Shown in pieces: positions 10,745 through 21,425 of a DNA stretch of 64,000 nucleotides. Numbering within the stretch: position 1 is the first letter of the stretch; every line of letters begins with the position of its first letter. Location: positions 1 through 64,000 of the forward strand of contig JALJCO010007151.1 of assembly GCA_023101725.1 (NCBI GenBank), written 5' to 3'. The DNA is from Atherinomorus stipes. Lineage: Eukaryota > Chordata > Actinopteri > Atheriniformes > Atherinidae. The notes under the pieces are model-generated. The model saw only the letters and a program-made list of their open reading frames with translations. It had not been told where the DNA came from and did no database searches. The translations under genes were made by a program, and so were the position numbers.

Positions 10745-12318
10745 TACATCCCTATATCCGACCTCTGCGGTGAGTCGACTCGCGACAGGTGCAGAGCCCC
10801 CACGAGTCCAGTCTGTTTAATCATCATGTAATGTTAAAACGATCTGTTCTGATCTGGTTTTTCCATGTGATCAGAACCGCCGTCTTTCAGATGTGTGACG
10901 TGCAGATCTGCATGTATGTGATGCATCATGGCGGTCAGGCTTCTTGTTTTTGTGCTGTCTGATCATGCACCATATTCTGCTCCTGTAAAGTTTGTATTTT
11001 AAACAAACTTTCCACCACAGAGTGATCCGTGTGCTCTGTTTACAAACCATGTTTTTAGTGGATAAACGCCCCTGCTCATGTCATGATCATGTTTATTTCT
11101 TTTCCACAAACAGAACTTCACTGATAAACAGTAAAGTTCAGTGGTTCTCTGTAGATGCATCATTGTAGCTGAACATGCAGGTAGTTGGAACAGCTGCAGA
11201 TTCATCACCCCCCCCCCCCCCCCCCCGTAACAGCTCGTCATCATCATAGGGTGGTAAAGACTGGAGCTGGTATGTGGAGTTGTGCAATAACTGCAACTAT
11301 GCAACTAAAACTACACGTACAGTATGAGAGCAGAATCACCAGCTCAGGTTTCTACTTCAGGACAAACTGAACGAGCTACTGGGGGGGGGGGGAGTTGGTG
11401 TTACTGAAGCTTTCAGTTTCAAACCTGGAAACTTCCTGAATCACAGACGAGAGGAAACTGAGACCAGTTGTTTCATTTGCTGCTTGAAGAGACACGTCCA
11501 CTAATAGATGACACCTGGTTGTGTGCACAGAAAGAAACACACACATTTATTCCTGCATGTTGACACTGTAGACTGGTACGGAAATTTTTTTTTCCCTTTT
11601 CCTTATTGAATGACGTCATAATTTCCTGTTATCAGCCCAGTAATTATTGTGCATTCCTTCGTAAAATAGACCAGAATAACCTTTATTCTCTAGTCATGGT
11701 ACAGGATTTCTGAGAGATGCAGTCAAATCAGCAAGCATGCATTTATTTTAGATTAGAAAGAGTGATAGTATCTAATATGACACAAGAGGGGTTGGCTATT
11801 GATTTAAAACAAAAGAAAGAACGCACAATCTCAGTCTGCCGCGGCTTCCGTAGAGTCGTGAACTTGGATGGACGCGCATTTGGGGAACTGCCATTTTCTA
11901 CTGTTCAGGCTCTAAAAATATACTAATGACGTCGTTTCCAGTAAATTCTGGATGCTACCCACTCATGACACTTGGATCACATTGGACGAGCAGTACGGAG
12001 GAATATTGACAAGTTTATGTGGAATTTTATGAACCTTTCTGTTTCGAGCATCGATGGACTCCATTATGTGAAAGTTGGTGGATAACGTAACACACCCCCA
12101 TAATGAAGTGTGAACTTTATTATAAGTAGGTTATTCAGCAAAGCTTAAATGACAGGGCTGCACCTAAAACAGCTTTTAATTTGATAATGGATGTTTTTAT
12201 ATATAAATATCAGCATCGATCGATACAGATTTTTTTAATCGATAATCTTTTTTTTTTCTATATCGTCCAGCTCTGTTAACTTATAAATATATAATAGAGA
12301 ATGAGACAGACTACTTAA
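10745..12318. other. Shared arm block, no gene recognised
   Basis: This matches 58640-60125 and 60703-60777 in reverse. It contains a run of 19 C at 11208-11226, against six G at the matching site in the right arm (about 59730-59736), and a G run at 11381-11391. The segment 11580-12120 looks like an old interspersed repeat, but neither its ends nor a reading frame could be fixed. Confidence 0.4.
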
Positions 12319-12515
12319 AGGTAGAGTCCGGAGCCCCCCCACCGTTTCTGTTTTCAAATAACAGTATTCAAACTGAGCCCCTCCCTCTCAGGCTAATGGC
12401 CGCCTCGTTCTTCAGCCTCAGAAGTGGGAATCAGCCAAACCAGTATTAGCGTGGTTTTCCAACGTGTGCGACCTAAAGCTCTTACCTTTTCTTCGGTGCA
12501 TCCGCTGTTTTCCTC

Positions 12516-12605
<90 letters not shown>

Positions 12606-12895
12606 TTCCTTCAAGAGTTTTAGTGACTGGCGTCTGCTCCAATCATGAGCTTATTCCCACACAGTGTCATGCTCTTATCTCTGTCATTGGCTGCTGATAT
12701 AAACAGAAATCTCCACCCAGAAACGTCCCGACCAGACCAGAACAAAGAGAAAGGGCAAATTACAGACAGGAGGAGAGAGAGTTGCATTCAAATGCACCAC
12801 GGCACGTGAGTAGAGGCCCAAAGGCGCGGTTTGAGACGGATTTCACTCGCACAAGTCTAACGTTTATTTTCAGGGGGGAACTTCGGACTCTACCT
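12319..12895. mobile_element. TTAA-type MITE carrying a (CTTT)n microsatellite
   Basis: TTAA (12315-12318) is followed by AGGTAGAGTCCGGAG, and the segment ends CTTCGGACTCTACCT followed by TCAA, a decayed TTAA. Inverted ends at TTAA targets are typical of piggyBac and Kolobok groups. There is no transposase. The right-arm counterpart keeps only one end (58632). Confidence 0.65.
12515..12604. repeat. (CTTT)n microsatellite, about 22 units
   Basis: Uninterrupted CTTT repeats run through this interval and finish in CTTCCTTCCTT. The right-arm counterpart at 58399-58439 has only about 10 units on the other strand. The apparent KERK/SFFL proteins here are translations of the repeat. Confidence 0.97.
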
Positions 12896-13301
12896 TCAAT
12901 AATGACACTCCTCTGTTTACTTGTTTATATTAATAAATTCTCATTTACACGTTCCACCTTATTTCAGATTGTGCCTCTGCATGCCCCTCCCACCCCTTCA
13001 AATATTTTCTAGACCCACCCCGGCTGTAAGCAAAGAAAGACAAATAATGTCTTCATAATAATGTTGAGGCATTTTAACATTAACCTGTAGGACGTGACTG
13101 ATGGATGTTGCTGCTGATCACCAACATTTGAACCAGCACAGAAACATGCTGAGACCATAATGCTGCTCGGACTCGTGTGTCCTGACGTCCTTCTCTGTGT
13201 CCTTATCCATGAGGACATTTTAAAAGCTAATCTTCTAACTTTGTGTGTTCAGCTTTAGTTGCATTTTATTTTTATTTAATTTTCTCTCCTTGTTTTTGCA
13301 G

Positions 13302-13352
13302 TTGAATTAGCAGAGAAATGTGGATATAAACCCCCACCTGCTGTCGATAATG
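13302..13352 (+). CDS. PYD gene exon 2
   Basis: A pyrimidine-rich tract ending TTTTTGCAG precedes the exon and GTGAGT follows it. The length is 51 nt, phase 1 in and phase 1 out. Joined to the PYD exon it reads V-ELAEKCGYKPPPAVDN, which continues the end of the death fold into a proline-containing linker. The right-arm copy (57824-57874) differs by one residue (ELAEK here, ALAEK there). Both arms keep both splice sites. Confidence 0.75.
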
Positions 13353-13450
13353 GTGAGTTAACTTCTGTTACAACATGAAACGTGACAAGTTGCTTGAAAG
13401 TATTTAATTGCTTCACATTTAATTAAATCTGGTTGACTTTATTCTCACAG

Positions 13451-13474
13451 CTGCAGCAGCTGATCCTCGTCCAC
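13451..13474 (+). CDS. Micro-exon 1 (AAAADPRP repeat)
   Basis: A 24-nt exon between TTCTCACAG and GTGAGT, phase 1 on both sides, so it adds exactly eight residues (AAAADPRP) to the linker. Intron sequence around it (TTTTCTCTACTTCTAA downstream, TGTTGACTTTATT upstream) is repeated around the other micro-exons. This shows that exon and intron were duplicated together. Confidence 0.7.
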
Positions 13475-13810
13475 GTGAGTTTTCTCTACTTCTAACTAAA
13501 CACAAAACAGTTTTTTGATTTTCTGGTAGAAAAAAAGAAAAGCATCAATTTTTGTCATTAATTAATTAAAGTGGCTGTATTTGCTCCACTTGAACAAAGC
13601 AGGACCATCATTTCTTGGCCTAAAAATGTGATCACCTCGACCACGTTTTAAGGTTTATACAACAATGAACATTCATGCTGTGAAGGTTTCTAATCTCTGT
13701 AATAACACCCATAAAATCACGTCTCAGTATCACAGCTTTTAAACTAACATGAAAAATATTGAATTGCTTCACATTTTAATGATCTGACTCTGTTGACTTT
13801 ATTTCCACAG

Positions 13811-13834
13811 CAGCAGCAGCTGATCCTACTCCAG
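13811..13834 (+). CDS. Micro-exon 2 (PAAADPTP repeat)
   Basis: A 24-nt exon bounded by TTTCCACAG and GTGAGT, phase 1 to phase 1, encoding PAAADPTP with the carried-over base. A CAG triplet run at the acceptor allows alternative in-frame acceptors (NAGNAG). The right-arm copy (57342-57365) has CGT in place of ACT, giving R instead of T. Confidence 0.65.
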
Positions 13835-14297
13835 GTGAGTTTTCTCTACTTCTCACTGTAAAGTTTAGTTCACTTGAAAATATTTAAGAAGCCAGTTGCT
13901 TTGGGGAAAGTAAGCACACAAATTTAATTGTGGAAGTTATTGTAAAATGATTTCATTGTTTATGTATTTCATTATATCTCAGGATAAAATTCCAATCAAG
14001 CTGTTACAACTTAAATATTTTGAGTCTCAGGAACTTTATATACGTATTCTGCCTAAATTAGTGGGCAAACTTGAAAGCTGTTGTACATTACACTAAAGGC
14101 AGGGCTGCCCAGGGGGGCCTGCGCCTGCTGCTTGTAGTCTGCTAATTAATGACTTATATTATTGTAATTTCACTTTGCCCAAAGCCCCTGCTGCTGTTCA
14201 CATTTATGAAGTCCAAAAAGATAAAAACATTATCTTGAGCTTAGGTCTCCATCTTGTACCAGACATGCTGATAACGCACAGTGCAGAACAGACCAGT

Positions 14298-15465
14298 GGC
14301 CTCATTTATAAAACTGTGCGTAGGATCTTTACTAAAAGTGTACGTACGCCCAAAACCTAAAGTTTGTGTACACCAATAAATATTCAGATTTATAAAACCG
14401 TGCGAACGCTCAGATTCAAGCAATTTCCCCTTTCTGAATCACACTCTTCCTGGAAGTTGGAAATGGTCAATGCAAAGCACCTCATGGATGTTTCTGCATG
14501 TAAATGAGCCAGCTGATCTGAGGCATTTAAAATTGAATCGTGGCGACCGAAAAGACAATAAAACGTGATTTCGCGGAGACTGAAGTGGAGGTGCTTGTTG
14601 GTGAGTTGAAGCCTCACAAAATCATCTTATTTGGGCGTCACAGGAAACACAAATAAACTAAAGTCTGCTGATGCAGCAGCTTGTTGTGGGTGATGATGTA
14701 ACAGAGTCTGTTCCAGAAGTCGCCGTGTCAGAGCGACTGTGTGCAGAACACAGAACACCTGTTTGGTGTGGTGCAGCGCGATTCCCCCCCCCCCATCTGC
14801 AAACACCTCCGCCGGTCTTTGGTGAGGTTGATGGCTCCACCACGGAGCGCGCTGATGTCGGGGTGGGCTTGGTTTCGGTGGTCGGTCTATCTGGGTCCAG
14901 TTCAGAGAGAAAAGTGCTGCAAAAGTAAATGTGATTATTAGCCAGTCTTCATCATCATCATCATCATTATCATCATCATTGGGCCAGGAAATCCTGAAAA
15001 CGCACTCCCTTCTAATTTTCCCGTCTGTAGGTCCTCCAGCAGCACCGATGCAGCATCAGTGTCCCCACAGTATTAATATGTTTATACATAAATCAGTCTG
15101 ACTGCAGCACCTTGCCAGAATCTATGTATCAATGTGGTAAATATATCACCATAATGATCGTTGGTAGATGAAGATGATGGTGAGAAAACTTTGATGAAAA
15201 GTTGATTTAACATATGTTTGCCTACGGACCTTTTTATTTATCTGAAAGGTTCTTATAGTTTCACCTGCAGCAGAAATAACGCTGCTGGTTTGAATCCTGT
15301 AAAGTCAATACGACTGAAATTTGATATGAAGGGGGAAATAAATGTTTGAGTGTGACGGGACATAAGGAGAACCCGGACAGGGATCGATCTCCAGTCTCCT
15401 GTGTAAAAATCATGCACACTAACCATTGGACATTGCTTCCACTTCTAATTAATCATGAGACAAAA
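14298..15465 (+). mobile_element. Harbinger-type element with a Myb-like remnant, truncated copy
   Basis: It begins GGCCTCATTTATAAAACTGT. The matching inverted end is preserved only in the right arm (GGTCTCATTTATAAA at about 55445), so this copy has lost its far end. At 14565-14656 a frame reads DFAETEVEVLVGELKPHK and then IILFGRH, which resembles the Myb/trihelix DNA-binding partner protein of PIF/Harbinger transposons. It ends in a stop after KHK. Downstream are a poly-C run (14786-14794) and a CAT/ATC microsatellite (about 14950-14980). Confidence 0.6.
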
Positions 15466-15772
15466 CCATTTATGTGATTTTCTGTTGGAAAAAGGAAACA
15501 TCAATTCTTGTTATTAATTATTTATAGCAGCTGTAAAATTTGCTCCACTTAAACAGAGCAGGACTTTATTTTCTTGCCCTAATAATACAATTACCTCGGC
15601 CACGTATTAAGGTTTATAGAACAATGAATGAAGAATTATGATGTGAAGATTTCTCATCTCTGTAATAACACCCATAAAATCCTGTTTTATTATCAAAGCA
15701 TCTAACTAGCATGAAAAATATTTAATTGCTTCACATTTTAATGATCTGACACTGTTGACTTTATTTCCTCAG

Positions 15773-15796
15773 CTGCACCAGCTGATCCTCGTCCAG
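15773..15796 (+). CDS. Micro-exon 3 (AAPADPRP repeat)
   Basis: Bounded by ATTTCCTCAG and GTGAGT, 24 nt, phase 1 to phase 1, encoding AAPADPRP. It is identical to the next micro-exon 358 bp downstream, and the introns between them are nearly the same, so this is a recent tandem duplication. The right arm holds only one copy of this unit. Confidence 0.7.
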
Positions 15797-16130
15797 GTGA
15801 GTTTTCTCTACTTCTAATTAAACATGAGACAAAAATATTTTTTTATTTTCTGCTGGAAAATGAAACGCATCGATTCTTGTTATTTATTAAAGTGTCTGTA
15901 TTTGCTCCACTTGAACAAAGCAGGACCATCATTTCTTGGCTTAATAATGTGATCACCTCGACCACGTTTTAAGGTTTATACAACAATGAACATTTATGCT
16001 GTGAAGGTTTCTAATCTCTGTAATAACACCCAAAAAATCACGTCTCAGTATCAAAGCTTCTAACTGGCATGAAAAATATTTAATTGCTTCATATTTTAAT
16101 AATCTGACACTGTTGACTTTATTTCCTCAG

Positions 16131-16154
16131 CTGCACCAGCTGATCCTCGTCCAG
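16131..16154 (+). CDS. Micro-exon 4 (AAPADPRP repeat)
   Basis: An exact sequence repeat of micro-exon 3, with the same acceptor (TTTCCTCAG), donor (GTGAGT) and phase. With micro-exons 1-3 it builds a 32-residue Ala/Pro/Asp linker. After it the gene's intron is filled by the TTAA-type cluster at 16845-20808. Confidence 0.7.
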
Positions 16155-16589
16155 GTGAGTTTTCTCTACTTCTTCTAATTAAACATGAGACAAAAACATT
16201 TTTCTGAATATTTTATGCTTTTGTCCCTTCTATCTTTTCATTAAGACAATAATAACAAGATTTAATAGTATTTTAAAAATATAACAGGTAATAAGAATCC
16301 TAAGACAGGAAAATGATTAATTTTGAAACAGCAGAGTTTGGAGTTGTTCTGAAAGGAAATCCACTGCGCGTCGGAGCTGTTTTATGCTTTTTATTTGTGC
16401 ATTTTGAATTTTTTAAGAACGGCTTGTAGTTTTCGTTCATCATGTTGCTGTCAGAGTTACATCGGTTTCCATAAATGACCAACTATGACAGGAAATTGCT
16501 CACTTAGGATGTTTACACTTTAGGACAACGTGTCTTTTTCTTTTCAGCCCTAAACTGAACCAAAATGATATTTTACCAGATGCAAGTCC

Positions 16590-16808
16590 TCATTTTGATA
16601 ACATTTTGAAGGTGAAACACCTTCTCCATGATGACGAGCTGTAGCTTCTTTCTTTCTTGTAGTTACTTTTCTCAGAAACAGACACATGAAGTTTTCCGGA
16701 CCGATAGATTTCCTCCTCGGTCAGCTGCAGATCTTTAACACAGATGGATAAAAGGGACGGGTGTGATAGAAGAGTATCAGCGAGAATGAAAGCTGGAGAG
16801 GAGAGCAT
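16590..16808 (-). other. Conserved open frame in the intron, function unknown
   Basis: On the minus strand about 50 residues including DLQLTEEEIYRSGKLHVSVS are open here and also in the right arm (54279-54515, plus strand). The charged composition looks protein-like. There is no clear start, no family resemblance, and the C-terminal part differs between arms by a frameshift. It may be an exon fragment, part of a repeat or chance. Confidence 0.2.
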
Positions 16809-16888
16809 AGGGTGGAGGCAGATGATTGGCTGTCAAAACCTTAAAGGATAACTTTCTTTTTTTCAACCTGGACCTTAATTCTGGAGTA

Positions 16889-18020
16889 CAGACCGTTTCC
16901 AAAAATTTGAATAGTTCAGGGGGCGGGGCGGTGAATAGTTACAAGTGTGATGGCATGGGCATCACACCAGGTTCTGGTGCTTCTGGCGGTATGGGCAGGG
17001 GCCAGGTCCTGCTGGAAGATGAAATCTGCATCTCCATACAGATCCTCAGCAGAAGGAATCGTGAAGTCCTCTAGAACATTCTGGTAGACTGTTGCGGTGA
17101 CCTTGGATTTAAGAAAGAGTTTACCAACACCTGCACTGGACATTGCACCCAAATCATGACTGACTGTGGATATTTCACACTGGACCTCAAGCAGCTTGGT
17201 TTCTGTTCCTCACCCGTCCTCCCTCCAAAACCCTTGACCTTGATTCCAGAATGAAAGGCACACTTTACTTTCATCGGAAAAGAGGACCTTGGACCACTGG
17301 CCAACAGTCCAGTCCTTTTCTCCTTCACCCAGTTGGAGACGCTTCCTTCGTTGGCTCAGGCTCAGAAGTGGCTTGACCCGAGGAACCCGGGTGACTCCCG
17401 CCTCATTCCACTCTTTCTGGATCTCTGCCAGGTTCTTGAATCTTCTCTGTTTGATAATCCGCTGAAGCCCACGGTCGTCTTTTTTGCTGGTGCATCTTCT
17501 CCTGCCACATTTTGCCCTTCCACTAGACTTTCCATTGATATGCTTGGACACAGCACTCTGTGAACAGCCAGCCTCCTTGGCTATGAACTTTTGCGGCTTA
17601 CCCATCCTATGGAGGGTATTAACGATGGTCTGCTGGCCAGTTGTCAAGTCTGCAGTCTTCCCCATATTGAACTGAACTAAGACAATTGAACCAAACTGAA
17701 ACAATTTATTGTCACCTGGGGAAACCTGTGCAGGTGCTTTGAGTTTAGTAGATGATTAGTGAGTGACACTCTGTTTAAAACATTCATGCCCTGCAAAATT
17801 TGAGCTGATTTCTTCACAGTGTTCTAATTTTTTAAATTCCTGTTTTTGTGGGTTTTATGAGCTGGAAGCCCAAATTATGTAAAAATAAACACATGAATAC
17901 TTGAAATCATTTAAATTGTGGGCCCTGAATCTATAATCTGTGAAGGTTTAACTTTTTCAGTGGTATTATGGAAATGAAAACACCTTTTCCATGATATTCT
18001 AGTTTTCTGGAAAGGGTCTG
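16889..18020 (-). mobile_element. Tc1-like transposon, internally deleted (left)
   Basis: Terminal CAGACCGTTTCCAAAA follows TA at 16887-16888, and the inverse GGGTCTG precedes TA at 18021. The minus strand encodes a transposase start MGKTADLTTGQQTIVNTLHR, an HTH, SDESKVCLSFW (first catalytic Asp) and ADFIFQQDLAPAHTA (second Asp). It then breaks just before the region holding the last catalytic residue. Against the 1,600-bp right-arm copy it lacks about 0.45 kb near its left end. Dead copy. Confidence 0.85.
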
Positions 18021-18745
18021 TATTATACGTGCATTTACTCACCGTTAAAGTTTCTGCATCTTTTTGACTCCTTGGGAAGATATTACGCTGATTCGCCCTT
18101 TGGTGTTCCCCTCCAGTATCGTGGCGGGAGAGACGGGGCAGCCACGATATAAAGCCTGCTGCACACCAGAGCTTTCTGCTGAGCTAAAAGTCTCTCAAGG
18201 CCATTTGTTCAGCAGATCGTCACACGTCGCCTGGATTTTTGGTGATTTTTCTGTCTCATGAGGCCTTTGAGGTGAAATTCAAACATGTTTGATATTTTTG
18301 TGCTCTCGCGAGGCGAAAAACTGACCATGTGCGCTCAACTTGAGCTCTGCTGAGGACAGAAGATCTGGCGATCACACATGATGTCAAGATGGCAGCCCTC
18401 TGTCTCACGTCAGAAGACTCGATTGATATTTTGCAAAAAGATCCAAAGACTGAAGCAGAAAAGTTTTGAGGATCTTTTTGTTAGAGACTGAATTGATATC
18501 GTATTTCATTTTTATTATTTATTTTGTCGTTTTATTAAGTAAATCGGATGCAACATACTGTACTATAGTATATTACCAGTTGGTGGCGGTAATGCACCTT
18601 TGACTTCGCCAACCGCCATTAAGCTGGAAAGAAGAAGTCATGTAAGAAAATTGAATTAAACTTAGACAGAGACGATATCTGGATGGATGTTTTTGAAGTC
18701 TGACTAAACATGTCAGCAGGTCTAGTCTGACCGTATTTCCGCTAA

Positions 18746-20108
18746 GGTCGCTTTCACACCAGGGCTGTTTGGTCCACTTTAAACGGACCAGAGTTCGTTT
18801 CCTCTGATAGTCCGCTTTGTTTGGACAGGTGTGAAAGCTCATCCGAACTCTGGTGCGGACCAAACAAGCGAACATTGGTCCGCCTGAAAACGTGGGTCTC
18901 GGTTCGCTTGCGAGTGAATCCTGGTCCGGTTCCTATGCAGTGTGAAGCTAACCGGACCAAACACACGATCAGATGTATGTAGTGATGCTGCAATGCAAAT
19001 GCAATCTAGGGTAGAGGAGGTGCAGCGCACACTCCAAAACCAAAATAAACATGGCAAGAGGACAGATGTGGACAGACGAAGAGCTGAAAGCTCTCCTGGA
19101 AATCTGGTCAGATGACCGGATAAACTCAACTCATCCTCTACTAAAGTCACGTATTCGGAACTATAATACAACGTATCTAATCTATATATAGCTGGATTCT
19201 GCATCTCTACAGCCCATCAGTCCTCACGTGATGTTTACTGTTGCTATGGCAGCAAGTGACAGCTGACATTAGCAGTTGCTAGCTAGCTTAGCTCAATTGT
19301 ATGAACAACAATAATCCATAAATTGACAATTTGACAAATTAAAAGAAAATCAGATCACAACTCCCAAACAGTGGCAGTCCTTAACTCAGGTGTTGAGCAT
19401 TAAATTCAAATCAAGCTGTTACAACTTCAATACTTTTGAGTCTCAAGAAGTTGATATACGTATTCTGCCAAAATTAGTGGGCATACTTGAAAGCTGTTGT
19501 ACATTACACTCACATGTTAGATTGTCAAAGTTAGAAAATGACCAGAGTCAATCTCTGACCAGCTATGCTAGCATCACAGGAGCAGTCGTGTTCACGAACG
19601 TTGTAGCGTTCCCTACAATGATGAGACGAAGCGCAATGCAAGACAACTCGTCCACCGCCATTTGTAATCTGTGAGGTTACGTGCCTCGCCCACTGTCGTC
19701 GTAGCAACGGCAACAACTCGTAGTCTTGGGCCAGTCTCCTCCGGTGCCGCCTCTCTTTTATTTGAGACACTATGACCAGCTCCGTGCCTCGCTGCCGTAC
19801 CAGCCGGTCATACGGCACCGCATCTGCATGTGCATCTGCAGAACAAACAGAAACACCAAAACCAACAACTTCAGATAACGCTCCATGCTTACACGACTGT
19901 TGTTTTTCCAGGGTGGGAGGGATTTCCGCTCCTACTTTGTCCAGTTAACGAGCGCCCCTTTCAACCACGTAATGCTGCTCAGAAAGTTCGGAGCGCATCA
20001 TAAATCACAGCGTGAAAGCCGAACTCAAACAGATGATAAATGCAACAATGTTTTAACTTTCAGCTCCCCGATTGGACCGAGTCCGCTTGGTCAGGTGTGA
20101 AAACGACC
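18746..20108 (+). mobile_element. PIF/Harbinger element with TAA TSD (left)
   Basis: GGTCGCTTTCACACCAGGGC at the left and GGTGTGAAAACGACC at the right are inverted ends, each flanked by TAA (18743-18745 and 20109-20111), the classic TWA duplication of PIF/Harbinger. It is 1,363 bp and carries a short Myb/SANT-like frame but no nuclease. Confidence 0.85.
19051..19191 (+). CDS. Myb/SANT-like N-terminus of the Harbinger element (left)
   Basis: A 46-residue frame reads MARGQMWTDEELKALLEIWS and then continues DDRINSTHPLLKSRIRNYN before a stop. The W-x-DEEL-x-ALL-x-IW pattern is the first helices of the Myb/SANT-like DNA-binding protein of PIF/Harbinger elements. The full protein is several-fold longer, so this is a truncated relic or an exon of it. 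The same frame is open in the right arm (51431-51571). Confidence 0.5.
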   Translation: MARGQMWTDEELKALLEIWSDDRINSTHPLLKSRIRNYNTTYLIYI

Positions 20109-20945
20109 TAATTTATCCTCAAAGCTATAACGGACGACGTCTTGAAATCATGTGATCGACGGACACGTTCTGATTGGTCACTAGAACTTCTGTCCTCGGC
20201 AGAGCTCATGTTGAGCGCACACGGCGAGTTTTTTGCCTCGTGAGGCAGAAAACTCACCAGAAATCAGGCGACACGGCGACGATCTGCTGAGCAAACGGAC
20301 TCCATGACTTTTAGCTCAGCAGAAAGCTCTCGTGTGCAGCAGGCTGAAGACATTATCTGCAGATAACTCCTTGATTTCATCAATGTGTCAAGTAGAATAA
20401 ACGAACGAATGAGTATTATTGTCCAGTGAGTTCAGAGTTTTTGTTGATATCTGTGTAGCAGCTGCTCGTCTCAGCTGTACTACGGAAGCGCACATCGTGA
20501 ATGCGCAGCCCCGAAAAGTGTGTAGAACCCTGATAACTAACGGAAAGCTAAATCTGGACTCATGGGAGAATAGTACTCATTCATTCATTCATTCTACTTA
20601 AAGTATTGGCGAAAATGAGGAGTTTTGCTGCAGAAATGTCTTACATAGTGGCCGCCCCGTCTCCGCCATTATACAGATGTACGCCAAAGGGCGACTCAGT
20701 GTAATATCGTCCAAAGGACTCAAAGTGATGGAGAAACTTTACCGGTAAGTAAATGCACGTATAAAGTCCTACAAATAAGATCCAGGTTGAAAAAAATAAA
20801 GTTATCCTTTAAGTTTTCTTCTCTCCTCTGCTCCTGTCCCCGGAGTCCCGTCTTTCCACCATTGTTCACTCTGGAAATGAAACCTGATTAAAGTTGATTC
20901 TGTTGCTTCAGTGACTAAAAGTCTCTTTCTGTGCTTTTTCCTTAG

Positions 20946-21032
20946 TGGCCCACGTTTCCCCAAGACAGAGATGTACGTTACTATGAGTTCTGCACCCTCC
21001 AGGAAGAAATGAGGAAGCTCTACAAAGCATAA
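20946..21032 (+). CDS. Candidate terminal exon A of the PYD gene (left)
   Basis: Follows TTTTTCCTTAG. Two frames are possible. In phase 1, carried over from the micro-exons, it reads VAHVSPRQRCTLL and stops. In phase 0 it reads WPTFPQDRDVRYYEFCTLQE then EMRKLYKA and stops at 21030-21032. The phase-0 peptide resembles the long frame of exon B (both contain an E-E-I/M-R-x-LYK motif). Intron sequence upstream of A and B is also similar, so they are duplicates. Which frame is used cannot be decided here. Confidence 0.4.
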   Translation, partial: WPTFPQDRDVRYYEFCTLQEEMRKLYKA

Positions 21033-21262
21033 ATGGTCTTTTAGATGGAGACAGATGATTTGCTGTAAAAGTGTGATACATAAAACTTTTTCTTTTTTTC
21101 ATGACCATCTTTTTTTCTTTCTTCCTCTGCTTCTGTTTTCCGTTAGTCTTGTCTTTCCACCATCGTCTCCTCTGGAAATGAAACTTGATTACAGTTGATT
21201 CAGTCTGTTTAGGATGGCTGCTTCATTCAGTGACTAAAAGCCTCTCTGTCCTGTTTCCCCAG

Positions 21263-21303
21263 CTTTGCTCGAGGACTCCGATTCCAGTTTGGATCTCAGA
21301 TAA
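21263..21303 (+). CDS. Candidate terminal exon B of the PYD gene (left)
   Basis: Follows CCTGTTTCCCCAG. In the phase carried by the micro-exons it reads ALLEDSDSSLDLR and stops at 21301-21303. The total spliced length (253+51+96+41 nt) is then a multiple of three and encodes 146 residues: PYD, Ala/Pro/Asp linker and an acidic tail. An alternative frame runs to 21425 (NPAVKEEIRELYKHLTGTSA, then DIFLSSLKDQLQFLK) and is also open in the right arm, but the two arms differ by one A in the AAAAAA run just upstream. Confidence 0.5.
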
Positions 21304-21425
21304 AAAAGAAAACAGAAAATCCAGCTGTCAAGGAAGAAATAAGGGAGCTCTACAAACATCTCACTGGAACCAGTGCAGACATCTTCTTGTCATCCCTCAA
21401 GGACCAACTGCAGTTTCTCAAGTAA

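Larger units (their letters stand above)
16845..20808. mobile_element. TTAA-target element, host of nested insertions (left)
   Basis: TTAA (16841-16844) followed by AGGATAACTTTCTTTTTTTC, and the inverse AAAGTTATCCT followed by TTAA (20809-20812), bound the unit. Long internal inverted arms lie at 18030-18400 and 20150-20760 (shared words include CAGCAGAAAGCTCT and GGGGCAGCCAC), so it is a foldback-like element. TTAA targets fit piggyBac or Kolobok. No transposase of its own was seen. A Tc1 and a Harbinger element sit inside it. Confidence 0.7.

Noticed and set aside
12393..12697. Lys/Glu/Arg- or Ser/Phe/Leu-repeat proteins
   Set aside because: They are translations of the (CTTT)n microsatellite; unit number differs between arms.
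18573..19204. Host gene candidates of 80-120 residues on the minus strand
   Set aside because: They lie wholly inside the PIF/Harbinger element and are antisense to its Myb-like frame.
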